Origin: Helicobacteraceae bacterium
GTDB lineage: Bacteria; Campylobacterota; Campylobacteria; Campylobacterales; SZUA-545
DNA: 13,884 nucleotides
Assembly (NCBI GenBank): GCA_031273735.1
Contig: JAISRI010000198.1
Span: forward strand, 1 to 13,884
Direction: 5' to 3'
A program made the position numbers and the translations under genes. The notes below the pieces were generated by a model that worked only from the letters and a program-made list of their open reading frames with translations, did no database searches and was not told where the DNA came from. This document shows positions 7,028 through 13,884 of the stretch, piece by piece (the first letter of the stretch is position 1; every line of letters begins with the position of its first letter).

Positions 7028-8305
7028 TCAAAGGACGGCGTCGTCTCCTTTGTCGATATCTGCGCTTTTTTCCGCCTCGTTAGCATATTGTTTAACGCTA
7101 AGATAAAAAACGGCGGCGCGAACTCCTAAAACAAAAAACTCTATCGCGTCCGCTTCTTTTTCTTCGGGCGGTTTTACTAACGATATAACGTAATCGTCGT
7201 CGCTTTCAATTCCATAAAAACGCAATCTGATCGCAAGATTTTTTGAAGAACATTCCACCGCATTTATGCCGCGCTTTTTTAGTATTTGCGCAAGCTCGTC
7301 TGCGAAGTGATAATTGCGCGCGAAATGTTTGCCTGAGTCTCCCATTAGCGCGTAAAGAGGTTTATGAATAAAACTTAACGCCAAAATAAACAAAAGCGAA
7401 ACAATTATAATCGACGCGACCATAATATGCGCCTTACGAAACTGCGGCAACCTAATACGCCACGAATTCATAAAAGCGTCTACTAACAACGGCGCGCAAA
7501 GCGCCGCAAAGGGCGCGTAATCTTCGATTGGCAGATTTTGGCGCAAACTCAAAACGATAGAGAGCGCAAAAGGCGCGGCGCAAACAAACCATAGCAGAGG
7601 AAGTTTTTCCGAACGCTTGAAAATACGCCAATAGAGCGCGTAGATAAAATATCCAAAAACTAACGGCGAAAAGATCGCGCCGTATAATCCAAAAATATCT
7701 AAAAAATAGCCTTTGGGTTTACCGCCAAACTCAAAGCCGTAAAGCGCGTATGAAATAAGGATAAAAATTAACGGCAAAACCGCGATAAGAAAGCGTTTTT
7801 GATAAAGATAATAGCAGATCGCGGCAAGGATTAAGGCGATAAAAAGATTATCGGCTAAAGCCGCTAAAAAAAGAAGGGCTATGGCTAGAGGTTCGCAGCG
7901 ATCGTTAAGCCATAAATAAATTAGCGCGACGCCTATAGCAAAAGGCGCTAAACTTACCAAAATCGCCGCGCTATTAACTCCCGGTAATAAAGCGAAAAGA
8001 AGCGCGGAAAAAAAAGCGTCGATCGGACGCGCGGATCGACGCGCTACTATATAGATCATCGCCGTATTAAATAGGTGCATAAGAATAAACGGAGCGCGAA
8101 TAGCGAAATTGTTTTGTCCAAATAACGAAACGCTAAAACGTAATATACCCCCTAACGCGCCCGAATCGTTAAAAAATAGCTTCGCTTCGCTTGCGCTAAC
8201 TCCAAGCGAAGGCGCATAGAGAAAAAGAAGAGTTCCATCAAGCGCTAAAAAGAGCGCAAGAGCTTTTTTAGAGGCTAAGAAACGCGCCAAGAATCTCGCG
8301 TCCAT
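7028..8305 (-). CDS. Polytopic membrane protein, probable GT-C/ArnT-like glycosyltransferase
   Basis: A 425-residue protein with about ten hydrophobic segments between residues 13 and 312, then a soluble tail of about 110 residues. The N-terminal layout resembles PMT_2/GT-83 (ArnT-like) lipid-linked sugar transferases: a first helix, a loop with an acidic residue (Glu40 in SASEAKLFF), and an ALLFALLPGVN segment (101-111). No single diagnostic catalytic motif is certain, so glycosyl transfer is inferred from topology and general similarity. It is the last gene of the minus-strand cluster. Its ATG lies 38 bases inside the end of pabA in another frame, with only a weak GAG ribosome site, so translational coupling is likely. 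The tail (about 313-425) is rich in charged residues and unfamiliar to me. Confidence 0.75.
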   Translation of the reverse strand: MDARFLARFLASKKALALFLALDGTLLFLYAPSLGVSASEAKLFFNDSGALGGILRFSVSLFGQNNFAIRAPFILMHLFNTAMIYIVARRSARPIDAFFSALLFALLPGVNSAAILVSLAPFAIGVALIYLWLNDRCEPLAIALLFLAALADNLFIALILAAICYYLYQKRFLIAVLPLIFILISYALYGFEFGGKPKGYFLDIFGLYGAIFSPLVFGYFIYALYWRIFKRSEKLPLLWFVCAAPFALSIVLSLRQNLPIEDYAPFAALCAPLLVDAFMNSWRIRLPQFRKAHIMVASIIIVSLLFILALSFIHKPLYALMGDSGKHFARNYHFADELAQILKKRGINAVECSSKNLAIRLRFYGIESDDDYVISLVKPPEEKEADAIEFFVLGVRAAVFYLSVKQYANEAEKSADIDKGDDAVL

Positions 8306-8837
8306 GCTCGCTCATAACGCTTTCTGGGTGGAATTGAACGCCGTAAATAGGACGATCTTTGATTTCTATCGCCATAATTTCGCCATCCGCGCTTACCGCC
8401 GTAACAACGATATTTTCACTAATCGTTTCGCGCTCGATCGCAAGAGAGTGATAACGCGTGGCGTTAAACTCGTTTGGAATGCCTTTAAAGATAGCGCTAT
8501 TCGGTTTGATCACATTGATTTTATCAACTTTACCGTGCATTAGTTTTTTAGCGCGAATAACTTTTCCTCCAAAAGCCTGCCCTATCGCCTGATGCCCAAG
8601 ACATACGCCAAAAATCGGCGTTTTATCGCTAAAAAATCGGATCGATTCTAGCGTTACGCCAGCGCCGTTTGGATCGGAAGGACCTGGCGAAAGGATTATC
8701 TTTTCCGGTTTTAGCGCGGCGATCTCTTTTACGCTCAACTCGTCGTTTCTGACGACTTTTAGTTTCGCGCCAAGCTCCTCGCAATACTGAACGATATTGT
8801 AAGTGAAACTATCGTAATTATCTATCATTACTAACAT
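8268..8837 (-). CDS. pabA: Anthranilate/aminodeoxychorismate synthase glutamine amidotransferase subunit
   Basis: A 189-residue class I glutamine amidotransferase that releases ammonia from glutamine for a TrpE or PabB partner. Its catalytic triad is visible: Cys79 in FGVCLGHQ, with His170 and Glu172 in QFHPES. It also has IDNYDSFTYN at the N-terminus, the SPGPSDP oxyanion region (50-56) and MHGK (100-103). TrpG and PabA cannot be separated by sequence alone, and many bacteria use one amphibolic subunit for both tryptophan and folate. No trpE or pabB is in the window. The start has a good ribosome site, AAAAAGGA, eight bases upstream; ATG at residue 4 is a less well placed alternative. Fourteen bases separate it from murI. 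Confidence 0.93.
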   Translation of the reverse strand: MLVMIDNYDSFTYNIVQYCEELGAKLKVVRNDELSVKEIAALKPEKIILSPGPSDPNGAGVTLESIRFFSDKTPIFGVCLGHQAIGQAFGGKVIRAKKLMHGKVDKINVIKPNSAIFKGIPNEFNATRYHSLAIERETISENIVVTAVSADGEIMAIEIKDRPIYGVQFHPESVMSEHGREILGAFLSL

Positions 8838-8851
8838 AAAGGTTTTCCTTT

Positions 8852-9601
8852 TTACTCTCGCGCCATATTAAGCCACTCCGAAGCTACGCTTTTAAGATGA
8901 TTAACGTTTTCGCTGGCAAAAAGCCGCAGTTTTGTTTCGCCTTTTATCGGAGCTAATACGCCCTGTTTTTCTATCCACTCTACAATCGCGTCGCCGCTAT
9001 GAACTAATTTCGCGCTATTAAACCAACTCGCAAGCGAATCGCTCATCATCGGATAATGGGTGCAGCCCATAATTACCGCACTGAACCCGTCTAATTTGCC
9101 AAAGTAATACTTAAATACTTCGCCTACGATCGCGCCTTCAAAAATCTTCTCCTCTACAAGCGGAACTAGAAGCGGCGTAGCGATCGCGGTAACGTTTTTA
9201 TAACCTTCGCTAAGTAATAAACGCTGATAGCTACCGGAGTTTATTGTAGCTTTCGTGCCGATCACAAGAACGCGATCGTTTTTATCTATCCCGCTATTTT
9301 TCAGCGCCAAGACTCCTGGTTCAATCACTCCCAAAACGGGGAAGCGCGCCGTTTTTTTAAGCTCTTCAAGAGCGTATGAACTAGCGGTATTACACGCTAC
9401 TATTAAAATATCCGCGTCAAAATTATTTACAAACTCCAACGCTTCCAGCGAATAGCGAATAATGGTGTTTGGATCTTTACTCCCGTAAGGGACGCGAGCC
9501 AAATCGCCATAGTAGATAATCTCGTCGAAGAGCTTTCGCGCAAGTAGGGATTTGACGACGCTCAAACCGCCTATTCCGCTATCAAAAACAGCCGCTTTCA
9601 T
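8852..9601 (-). CDS. murI: Glutamate racemase
   Basis: A 249-residue cofactor-independent racemase that makes D-glutamate for peptidoglycan precursors in the cytoplasm. The hallmark blocks are present: FDSGIGGLSV (6-15), YYGDLARVPYG (30-40), the first catalytic cysteine Cys70 in VACNTAS, and the second, Cys180, in MGCTHYP with His182. The length is close to that of other MurI proteins. The start overlaps the stop of the channel gene upstream as ATGA, with an AAGAGA-like ribosome site in the end of that gene. Confidence 0.96.
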   Translation of the reverse strand: MKAAVFDSGIGGLSVVKSLLARKLFDEIIYYGDLARVPYGSKDPNTIIRYSLEALEFVNNFDADILIVACNTASSYALEELKKTARFPVLGVIEPGVLALKNSGIDKNDRVLVIGTKATINSGSYQRLLLSEGYKNVTAIATPLLVPLVEEKIFEGAIVGEVFKYYFGKLDGFSAVIMGCTHYPMMSDSLASWFNSAKLVHSGDAIVEWIEKQGVLAPIKGETKLRLFASENVNHLKSVASEWLNMARE

Positions 9602-11022
9602 TTCTCTTCGCCTATTAACGAGATATTTGGTTCGTCTTTAAAGCGTCGCAATAGCTCTAGAGTTATAGCGCTTCTGATATTAAGTATATCTCTATACGGC
9701 GCGATATACCACAGATACATTCTAATCGCCCTGCCGTCCTCTTGGAGCATAAATTGTATCTTTGGACGCATTTTTTTACCGCGCATTGTATAGCGATTGC
9801 GTAATCTGTCGTATTGTAACCTTGCCATTTCGATATAGCGCCCCGTCAAAGCCAGTACAGACTCTTCCGTGATCGCTCTAATTTTTTCAAAATCGCTTTT
9901 AATTTCAAAAGGGATCTCTATAAGATCGTATAGCGTTTTCATCGTATCGTGCGTGTAGTTATAAACCGCTTTTGTGAATAAAAAATTATTAGGGATAAAA
10001 ACGACGCGACCCGCTCTTTTGATCTCCGCCGCGTTATTATGCGTAATATTTTCATAGAGCGTTAGAGACATAGGCGAAATGCCGATCACATCGCCTATTA
10101 CAGGTTGCGAATCGTATATTAAAATACGATCGCCAACCGCGATCGCCCCGCCGAAAACAAGCCTTATCCACGCGACAAAGTTCAATACGGCTTCTTTAAG
10201 CACGATCGTAAGACCCGCCGCCACAAATCCTACAAATGTTAACGCGTAAAGAAGATTATCTATGTAGTTAAAAATCAAAAATAGCGCCGCGATCACGGCA
10301 GCCGCTAAATTAAGCGCCCTGATCCAAAATGCCGCGCTTTCCGCGTCGCTCCCATAACGTCGTATCGCTCTTGGCGCAAACCATAAGGCAAGTATAATGA
10401 TAAGCGCTATGACGATCGTCGCTAAAATCCTCGTTAAATCCTGCTCTTTGTAGTTTTGCGCGCTCGATTCTATAAAACCGCCGATCGTTTCTAGCGCGCG
10501 TTTTTTTTGCTCGATCAAAGCACGCGCCATCTCAAAATATCGCTTGTCGGATTGTATGCGTTCTAAAAAAGAGCTATCGTTCTCTTTTTCGGCTTGCGAC
10601 TCATATTCGTCTAAGTAGGCGATCGCCAAAATATACTCTTTTTCAAGAGACTTAAAGTGCGCGTTTGAACGCTCAAGCTCTCTTTGATAGGTTTGCGCGA
10701 TATAACTGATCAAATTAAGGCGTATTTTTTCTACCTGCGGCATAGGAAAATTAAGCAAATCTGGAAAGTTTTTCGGCAGAGATTCATAAGAGATCAATTG
10801 CGCTTCTAAAAGAGCTAATTCGTCGTTTAATTCTCTCGCCCCTTTAAGCGAAGCGCGCGCGATTTTTTTATTTAGATCGTCGATTCGCGTTCTTAACGAT
10901 TCATATTCGATATGGTTTTTATATGTGGCGATCCATATATTGCGATCGTTTAGATAGTCGTCCTTCAAAGCGCCAAACGAAGAAAGCGCCAAAAACGCAA
11001 AAAAAATAAACGCTCTAATCAT
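9598..11022 (-). CDS. Mechanosensitive ion channel, MscS family
   Basis: A 474-residue inner-membrane channel of the kind that releases solutes on osmotic downshock. It has a signal-like hydrophobic start (4-17, FIFFAFLALSSFGA). A long charged, probably coiled-coil, periplasmic region follows (about 35-180). Three membrane helices lie at about 199-217, 233-252 and 257-277, and the Gly/Ala-rich last helix would line the pore. The soluble MscS beta domain follows, with AVGDRILI (295-302), GDVIGISPMSLTLYE (310-324) and VFIPNNFLFTKAVYNYT (341-357). The N-terminal extension is much longer than in E. coli MscS. Its ATG overlaps the ligA stop (ATGA), and its own stop overlaps murI in the same way. 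Confidence 0.92.
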   Translation of the reverse strand: MIRAFIFFAFLALSSFGALKDDYLNDRNIWIATYKNHIEYESLRTRIDDLNKKIARASLKGARELNDELALLEAQLISYESLPKNFPDLLNFPMPQVEKIRLNLISYIAQTYQRELERSNAHFKSLEKEYILAIAYLDEYESQAEKENDSSFLERIQSDKRYFEMARALIEQKKRALETIGGFIESSAQNYKEQDLTRILATIVIALIIILALWFAPRAIRRYGSDAESAAFWIRALNLAAAVIAALFLIFNYIDNLLYALTFVGFVAAGLTIVLKEAVLNFVAWIRLVFGGAIAVGDRILIYDSQPVIGDVIGISPMSLTLYENITHNNAAEIKRAGRVVFIPNNFLFTKAVYNYTHDTMKTLYDLIEIPFEIKSDFEKIRAITEESVLALTGRYIEMARLQYDRLRNRYTMRGKKMRPKIQFMLQEDGRAIRMYLWYIAPYRDILNIRSAITLELLRRFKDEPNISLIGEEK

Positions 11023-12983
11023 AATCCCAATTCCGCGTTAAACTCTTCCCAAAGCAAAATAGTCGCGCCAAACTCTTCGGCTTTTTGCAGTTTGCTTCCC
11101 GCGCTTTCGCCCGCTAATACGAAATCGGTTTTTTTAGAAACGCTCGCGCTTACTTTTGCGCCGCGTTCTTCTAGTTTTTCTTTAATCGTTTCTCGCGGGA
11201 TCGGAAAACTTCCCGTAATAACGACAGTTTTTTCGCTAAAACGCGAATCTTTGATCGTTTCAATCTTAGGCGAATTCGGTTTTATAACCGCTTTCAAAGC
11301 GTCGATCCGATCGCGGTTAATATCCAAAAACTCCGCGAGCGACGCGCTCATCTCTACGCCAAAACCGTCGATCGCCGCATAGTCTTCAATGGTTTTTCTA
11401 TCCCACTCTTCTCCAAAAACTTTCGCTAACTTTTTTGCCGCCGCCTCGCCGATATGCTCGATTCCAAGCGCGTGTATAAACCGCCACAATTCGCTTTTTT
11501 TGCTATTTTCGATCGCGTTTAGTAAAAGCGAAACTCTGCGCTCCTTAAAACCTTCAAGATTAAGAAAACTCTCTTCGTTTATCGCGTAAATATCTTCGAT
11601 CTTGCGAATCTTTTGCGCCTTGTATAGCGCCAAAATAATCTCTTTTCCAAGCCCTTCGATATTCATCGATCGCTTTGAGGCGAAGTGGATCAGACAATTT
11701 AATATCCGCGCTTCGCAATCGAGATTTTGACATCTTAAAATCGCTCCGTCCTCAAAAAGTTTAGCGCCGCACGAAGGGCAAACGGCGGGCTTTTCGATCG
11801 GCTTTTCGTTCCCGTTTCTAACGCTGGAAAATACCGACGTAACTTTTGGAATAACGTCGCCGCTTCTAATTAGCGCGATCGAGTCTCCTAAACGCAGATC
11901 GAGGCGCGTAATTTCGTCAAAATTATGTAAAGTTACCCGTTCGATCGTCGCGCCTTCTATATTGACCGCTTCCACGCCGCCCACAGGCGTTAACGCGCCC
12001 GTCCGCCCTACCTGCCAATCGACGCTTATTAACCGCGTTTTCTTTTCGATCGCTGGAAACTTATATGCCGCCGCCCAACGCGGCGCTTTGATCGTCCAAC
12101 CAAGTCGATCGCGTATGGATAGATCGTTAATTTTTATCGCCATTCCATCAAGCGCCATCTCTAAACTATTACGATTTTTTTGCATATCTTGATACGCCGC
12201 TTCTATGTCGCCTACCGATTTGCAAATGCGCCGCATAGGTATCGGGCGAAATCCAAAAGATTCTATTATCCCCATCTCCTCGAAGCCGCTCTTTGCGCCT
12301 AACGCGCCGCGTCCGATCCCCCACGCGAGAAAAACAAGGTTGCGCTCGGAGACTATTTTTGGATCAAGTTGCCGCAGACTTCCACTTGCCGCGTTGCGCG
12401 GATTTGCAAAAAGCGTTTCGCCGTTTTCGGCGCGATCGCGGTTGATCCGCTCAAACTCGCTCTTGTAGATCACGACCTCGCCGCGAATCTCGATTAGCTT
12501 TTTATGCTCGATCGAAAGCGGAGCGGTTCGAATCGCCTTTGCGTTGTTAAAGACGTTTTCGCCCTCGATCCCGTTACCCCGCGTTACGGCGCGAATCAAA
12601 ACGCCGTCGTCATAAACCAGCGAAAGGCTCGCGCCGTCAAACTTCGGTTCGCAAACGAAACTTAGATCGTCGGTTTCGGCGAGTTTTACGACCCGTTTAA
12701 TCCAAGCGTTAAGCTCGCCGCTATCAAAAAGATCCTCTAGCGACCACATTCGCTCAAGGTGCGCCGCTTTTTCAAAACCCTCCAAAAGCGCGTCGCCGAC
12801 TCGTTGCGTGGGCGAAAATGGAGAAATCTCGTTTGGACGCTCCGCCTCGTAGGCTAAAACTTCGCGGTAAAGCGCGTCGTAATCGCTGTCGGTCGCGTCG
12901 GGCGCGTCGAAAACGTAGTAGGCGCTTGCCCACCGCGCCAACGTTTTTACCGCCTCTCGGTAGGCTTCAGGCGACATTGACAT
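11019..12983 (-). CDS. ligA: NAD+-dependent DNA ligase
   Basis: A 654-residue enzyme that seals nicks during replication and repair using NAD+. Domains in order: the NAD-binding Ia region (YYVFDAPDATDSDYDALYRE, 22-41); adenylation with Lys114 in CEPKFDGAS and RGEVVIYKSEFE (167-178); the OB fold; a Cys4 zinc finger (Cys402, 405, 418, 423); helix-hairpin-helix repeats (about 440-550); and a C-terminal BRCT domain (about 581-654, with VVITGSF). The adenylation motif is KFDG where many LigA proteins have KIDG. All expected domains are complete. ATG at 12983 and another at 12977 both fit; neither has a strong ribosome site. The gene overlaps the end of the Fur-family gene by 17 bases. Confidence 0.96.
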   Translation of the reverse strand: MSMSPEAYREAVKTLARWASAYYVFDAPDATDSDYDALYREVLAYEAERPNEISPFSPTQRVGDALLEGFEKAAHLERMWSLEDLFDSGELNAWIKRVVKLAETDDLSFVCEPKFDGASLSLVYDDGVLIRAVTRGNGIEGENVFNNAKAIRTAPLSIEHKKLIEIRGEVVIYKSEFERINRDRAENGETLFANPRNAASGSLRQLDPKIVSERNLVFLAWGIGRGALGAKSGFEEMGIIESFGFRPIPMRRICKSVGDIEAAYQDMQKNRNSLEMALDGMAIKINDLSIRDRLGWTIKAPRWAAAYKFPAIEKKTRLISVDWQVGRTGALTPVGGVEAVNIEGATIERVTLHNFDEITRLDLRLGDSIALIRSGDVIPKVTSVFSSVRNGNEKPIEKPAVCPSCGAKLFEDGAILRCQNLDCEARILNCLIHFASKRSMNIEGLGKEIILALYKAQKIRKIEDIYAINEESFLNLEGFKERRVSLLLNAIENSKKSELWRFIHALGIEHIGEAAAKKLAKVFGEEWDRKTIEDYAAIDGFGVEMSASLAEFLDINRDRIDALKAVIKPNSPKIETIKDSRFSEKTVVITGSFPIPRETIKEKLEERGAKVSASVSKKTDFVLAGESAGSKLQKAEEFGATILLWEEFNAELGL

Positions 12984-13404
12984 TCTGCGACTTGCTCTTT
13001 TTTTTTGTCGAGCAATTCGGACAAACGCCGTTAAAGATCAGATCGCCCTCTTCGAGTTTGGCGCCACTTGGAAGGTTTAACGCCCTTCTGATCGCCGCGT
13101 AATCGGCGTCTATGTCTAAAATCTCGCCGCACTTGCGGCAGATCAAATGCGCATGTTCTTTTTGCGCCAACTCAAAAACTTGGCGCTCCCCCGCGATCGC
13201 CAGTTCTCTAACAAGCCCGCGCTCCGTCAGCGCCGCGAGGTTGTTATAGACGGTCGAAAGCGAGAGCATTGGTTGCAAAACTTTAAGCGTCTGATAGATC
13301 GCCTCGATCGTCAGATGTCCGCGCTTGGACAGCTCGCTCATAAGCGTTAACCTTTGCGGCGTAGCCTTTAGCCCGCATAGATTGAGTTTGGTTTTGTAAT
13401 TCAC
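12967..13404 (-). CDS. perR: Fur-family metalloregulator, PerR-like
   Basis: A metal-dependent repressor of about 145 residues from GTG 13402-13404. The winged-helix domain carries GLKATPQRL and SLSTVYNNLAAL. The structural zinc site has two CxxC pairs, CRKC (89, 92) and CPNC (128, 131). Aligned by eye to B. subtilis PerR, the regulatory ligands His37, His91, His93 and Asp104 correspond to His30, His84, His86 and Asp97, while Asp85 becomes Glu78. Aspartate at the 104 position is typical of peroxide-sensing PerR; Fur usually has glutamate. A peroxide sensor is therefore likely but not proved. A longer TTG start at 13455 is possible. GTG was preferred because it gives the usual family length and follows GGGGA by eight bases. 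It is first in the ligA-murI cluster. Confidence 0.9.
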   Translation of the reverse strand: MNYKTKLNLCGLKATPQRLTLMSELSKRGHLTIEAIYQTLKVLQPMLSLSTVYNNLAALTERGLVRELAIAGERQVFELAQKEHAHLICRKCGEILDIDADYAAIRRALNLPSGAKLEEGDLIFNGVCPNCSTKKKSKSQNVNVA

Positions 13405-13844
13405 GCCTTTGTTCCCCAAAAGGTTTTTTCCGATTATAGCCAACGATTTATTCAAAATGCCCGCTTTGCAAGCTTGGCGGTAGAACTTACATATAAAAGC
13501 AAAATAATCGGCAACGTCCGCGTTAGGCGGAGATTTAAATTAAAAAACCCAATGCGTTCGCTTTTAAAAGATAGTTTTCAAAATGCGCCGATCTTTAATA
13601 AAATCGCCGCGCACAGGAATGATGGAGGACGAAGGTTTAAGGCGTAATCGAAGAGGATCGTTGTTCGTAGGTTTTTAATTTGGATTCCCGCTTTCCTCCG
13701 CGTAGCGCCTGCTCCGAAGCGTTACGGATAAGCGCAAAGTTAAAGACGGTTTTTTGAATAGCGCATCTTATGCCCCGTTGTTTAATCTTTAAGCGCGTAT
13801 AATGTCAATTAAGCTGATTAAAATACTTTAGATTAGGGATAAAA
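13405..13844. other. Divergent intergenic region, no gene recognised
   Basis: About 440 bases separate the minus-strand Fur-family gene from the plus-strand gene at the right edge. It must hold the promoter of the minus-strand cluster; TATATG read on the minus strand near 13489-13494 is a weak -10 candidate. A 10-base palindrome CTTTTAAAAG (13561-13570) could be an operator but is unproven. TGGATTCCCGCTTTC (13681-13695) resembles half of a palindromic intergenic repeat common in bacteria, without its second arm. All frames contain stops or lack a credible start, and no known RNA was recognised. Confidence 0.5.
13798..13803 (+). promoter_or_regulatory. -10 element for the gene at the right edge
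   Basis: A perfect TATAAT followed by G (GCGTATAATG) lies 41 bases upstream of the ATG at 13845, predicting a leader of about 35 nt. No convincing -35 is present at standard spacing. Confidence 0.55.
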
Positions 13845-13884
13845 ATGGGTAACAGGGCGACAAAATACACGATCGAGGCGCGTC
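13845..13884 (+). CDS. Start of an unidentified gene, cut by the right edge
   Basis: ATG is preceded by AGGGA at 13835-13839, five bases upstream, and by a perfect TATAAT -10. The 13 codons present read MGNRATKYTIEAR. That is too short to assign a family. The promoter, ribosome site and open frame together make a real gene likely. It diverges from the perR-like gene. Confidence 0.5.
   Translation, partial: MGNRATKYTIEAR

Noticed and set aside
10501..10508. T8 run in the MscS gene as a phase-variation tract
   Set aside because: It encodes ordinary Lys codons in the charged periplasmic region, and an A-run of this length is not unusual for this composition.
12998..13006. T9 run (A9 on the coding strand) near the end of the PerR-like gene, as a slippage site
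   Set aside because: It lies after both CxxC motifs and would change only the last dozen or so residues; such A-runs are common in Lys codons here.
13381..13647. Open plus-strand frame of about 88 codons across the perR start and intergenic region
   Set aside because: It has no credible start codon or ribosome site, overlaps the regulator start antisense, and resembles no family I recognise.

Overview
The window looks like a chromosomal housekeeping stretch from a member of the Campylobacterota (formerly Epsilonproteobacteria). This is inferred from the protein families: a Ste24-like M48 protease, a short Psd, a PerR-type Fur protein, and tightly overlapping genes. Nothing marks it as plasmid or prophage. 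No tRNA, rRNA, CRISPR array, intact insertion sequence or origin was seen.

Layout. (1) Positions 1-372, minus strand: the N-terminus of an M48 (Ste24/CAAX-type) membrane metalloprotease that starts with TTG and runs off the left edge. (2) Positions 489-5147, plus strand: an overlapping operon of uup (ABC-F ATPase), psd (phosphatidylserine decarboxylase) and an OafA-type membrane acyltransferase with a C-terminal SGNH domain. The acyltransferase gene carries an in-frame (AG)8 tract that could make it phase variable. (3) Positions 5231-6737, plus strand: a DppC/OppC-type permease without visible partners, overlapping a TIGR02757/DUF2400 gene. (4) Positions 6738-6955, plus strand: a decayed fragment of an MsbA-like ABC exporter. 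It runs from the Walker B/D-loop region to the natural C-terminus, with three in-frame stops and one frameshift. (5) Positions 13404 down to 7028, minus strand: six genes with overlaps or tiny gaps, perR-like regulator, ligA, MscS-type channel, murI, pabA/trpG, and a GT-C-like membrane protein. (6) Positions 13405-13844: a divergent control region of about 440 bp, then the first 13 codons of an unidentified plus-strand gene at the right edge.

Most gene junctions are ATGA or short overlaps, which suggests translational coupling. The two large operons are envelope-themed: phospholipid synthesis, surface acylation, peptidoglycan precursor synthesis, osmotic release and probable glycan transfer. 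DNA ligase, a peroxide-type regulator and a folate/tryptophan amidotransferase subunit are included.

The strongest unexplained signal is compositional. The palindrome CGATCG occurs about 47 times by eye, where only a few would be expected from base composition. It falls in several reading frames and resembles the HIP1 palindrome of cyanobacteria. I did not find a clearly new multi-gene system. The best leads are this palindrome, the decayed exporter, the (AG)8 tract and the possibly leaderless permease gene.
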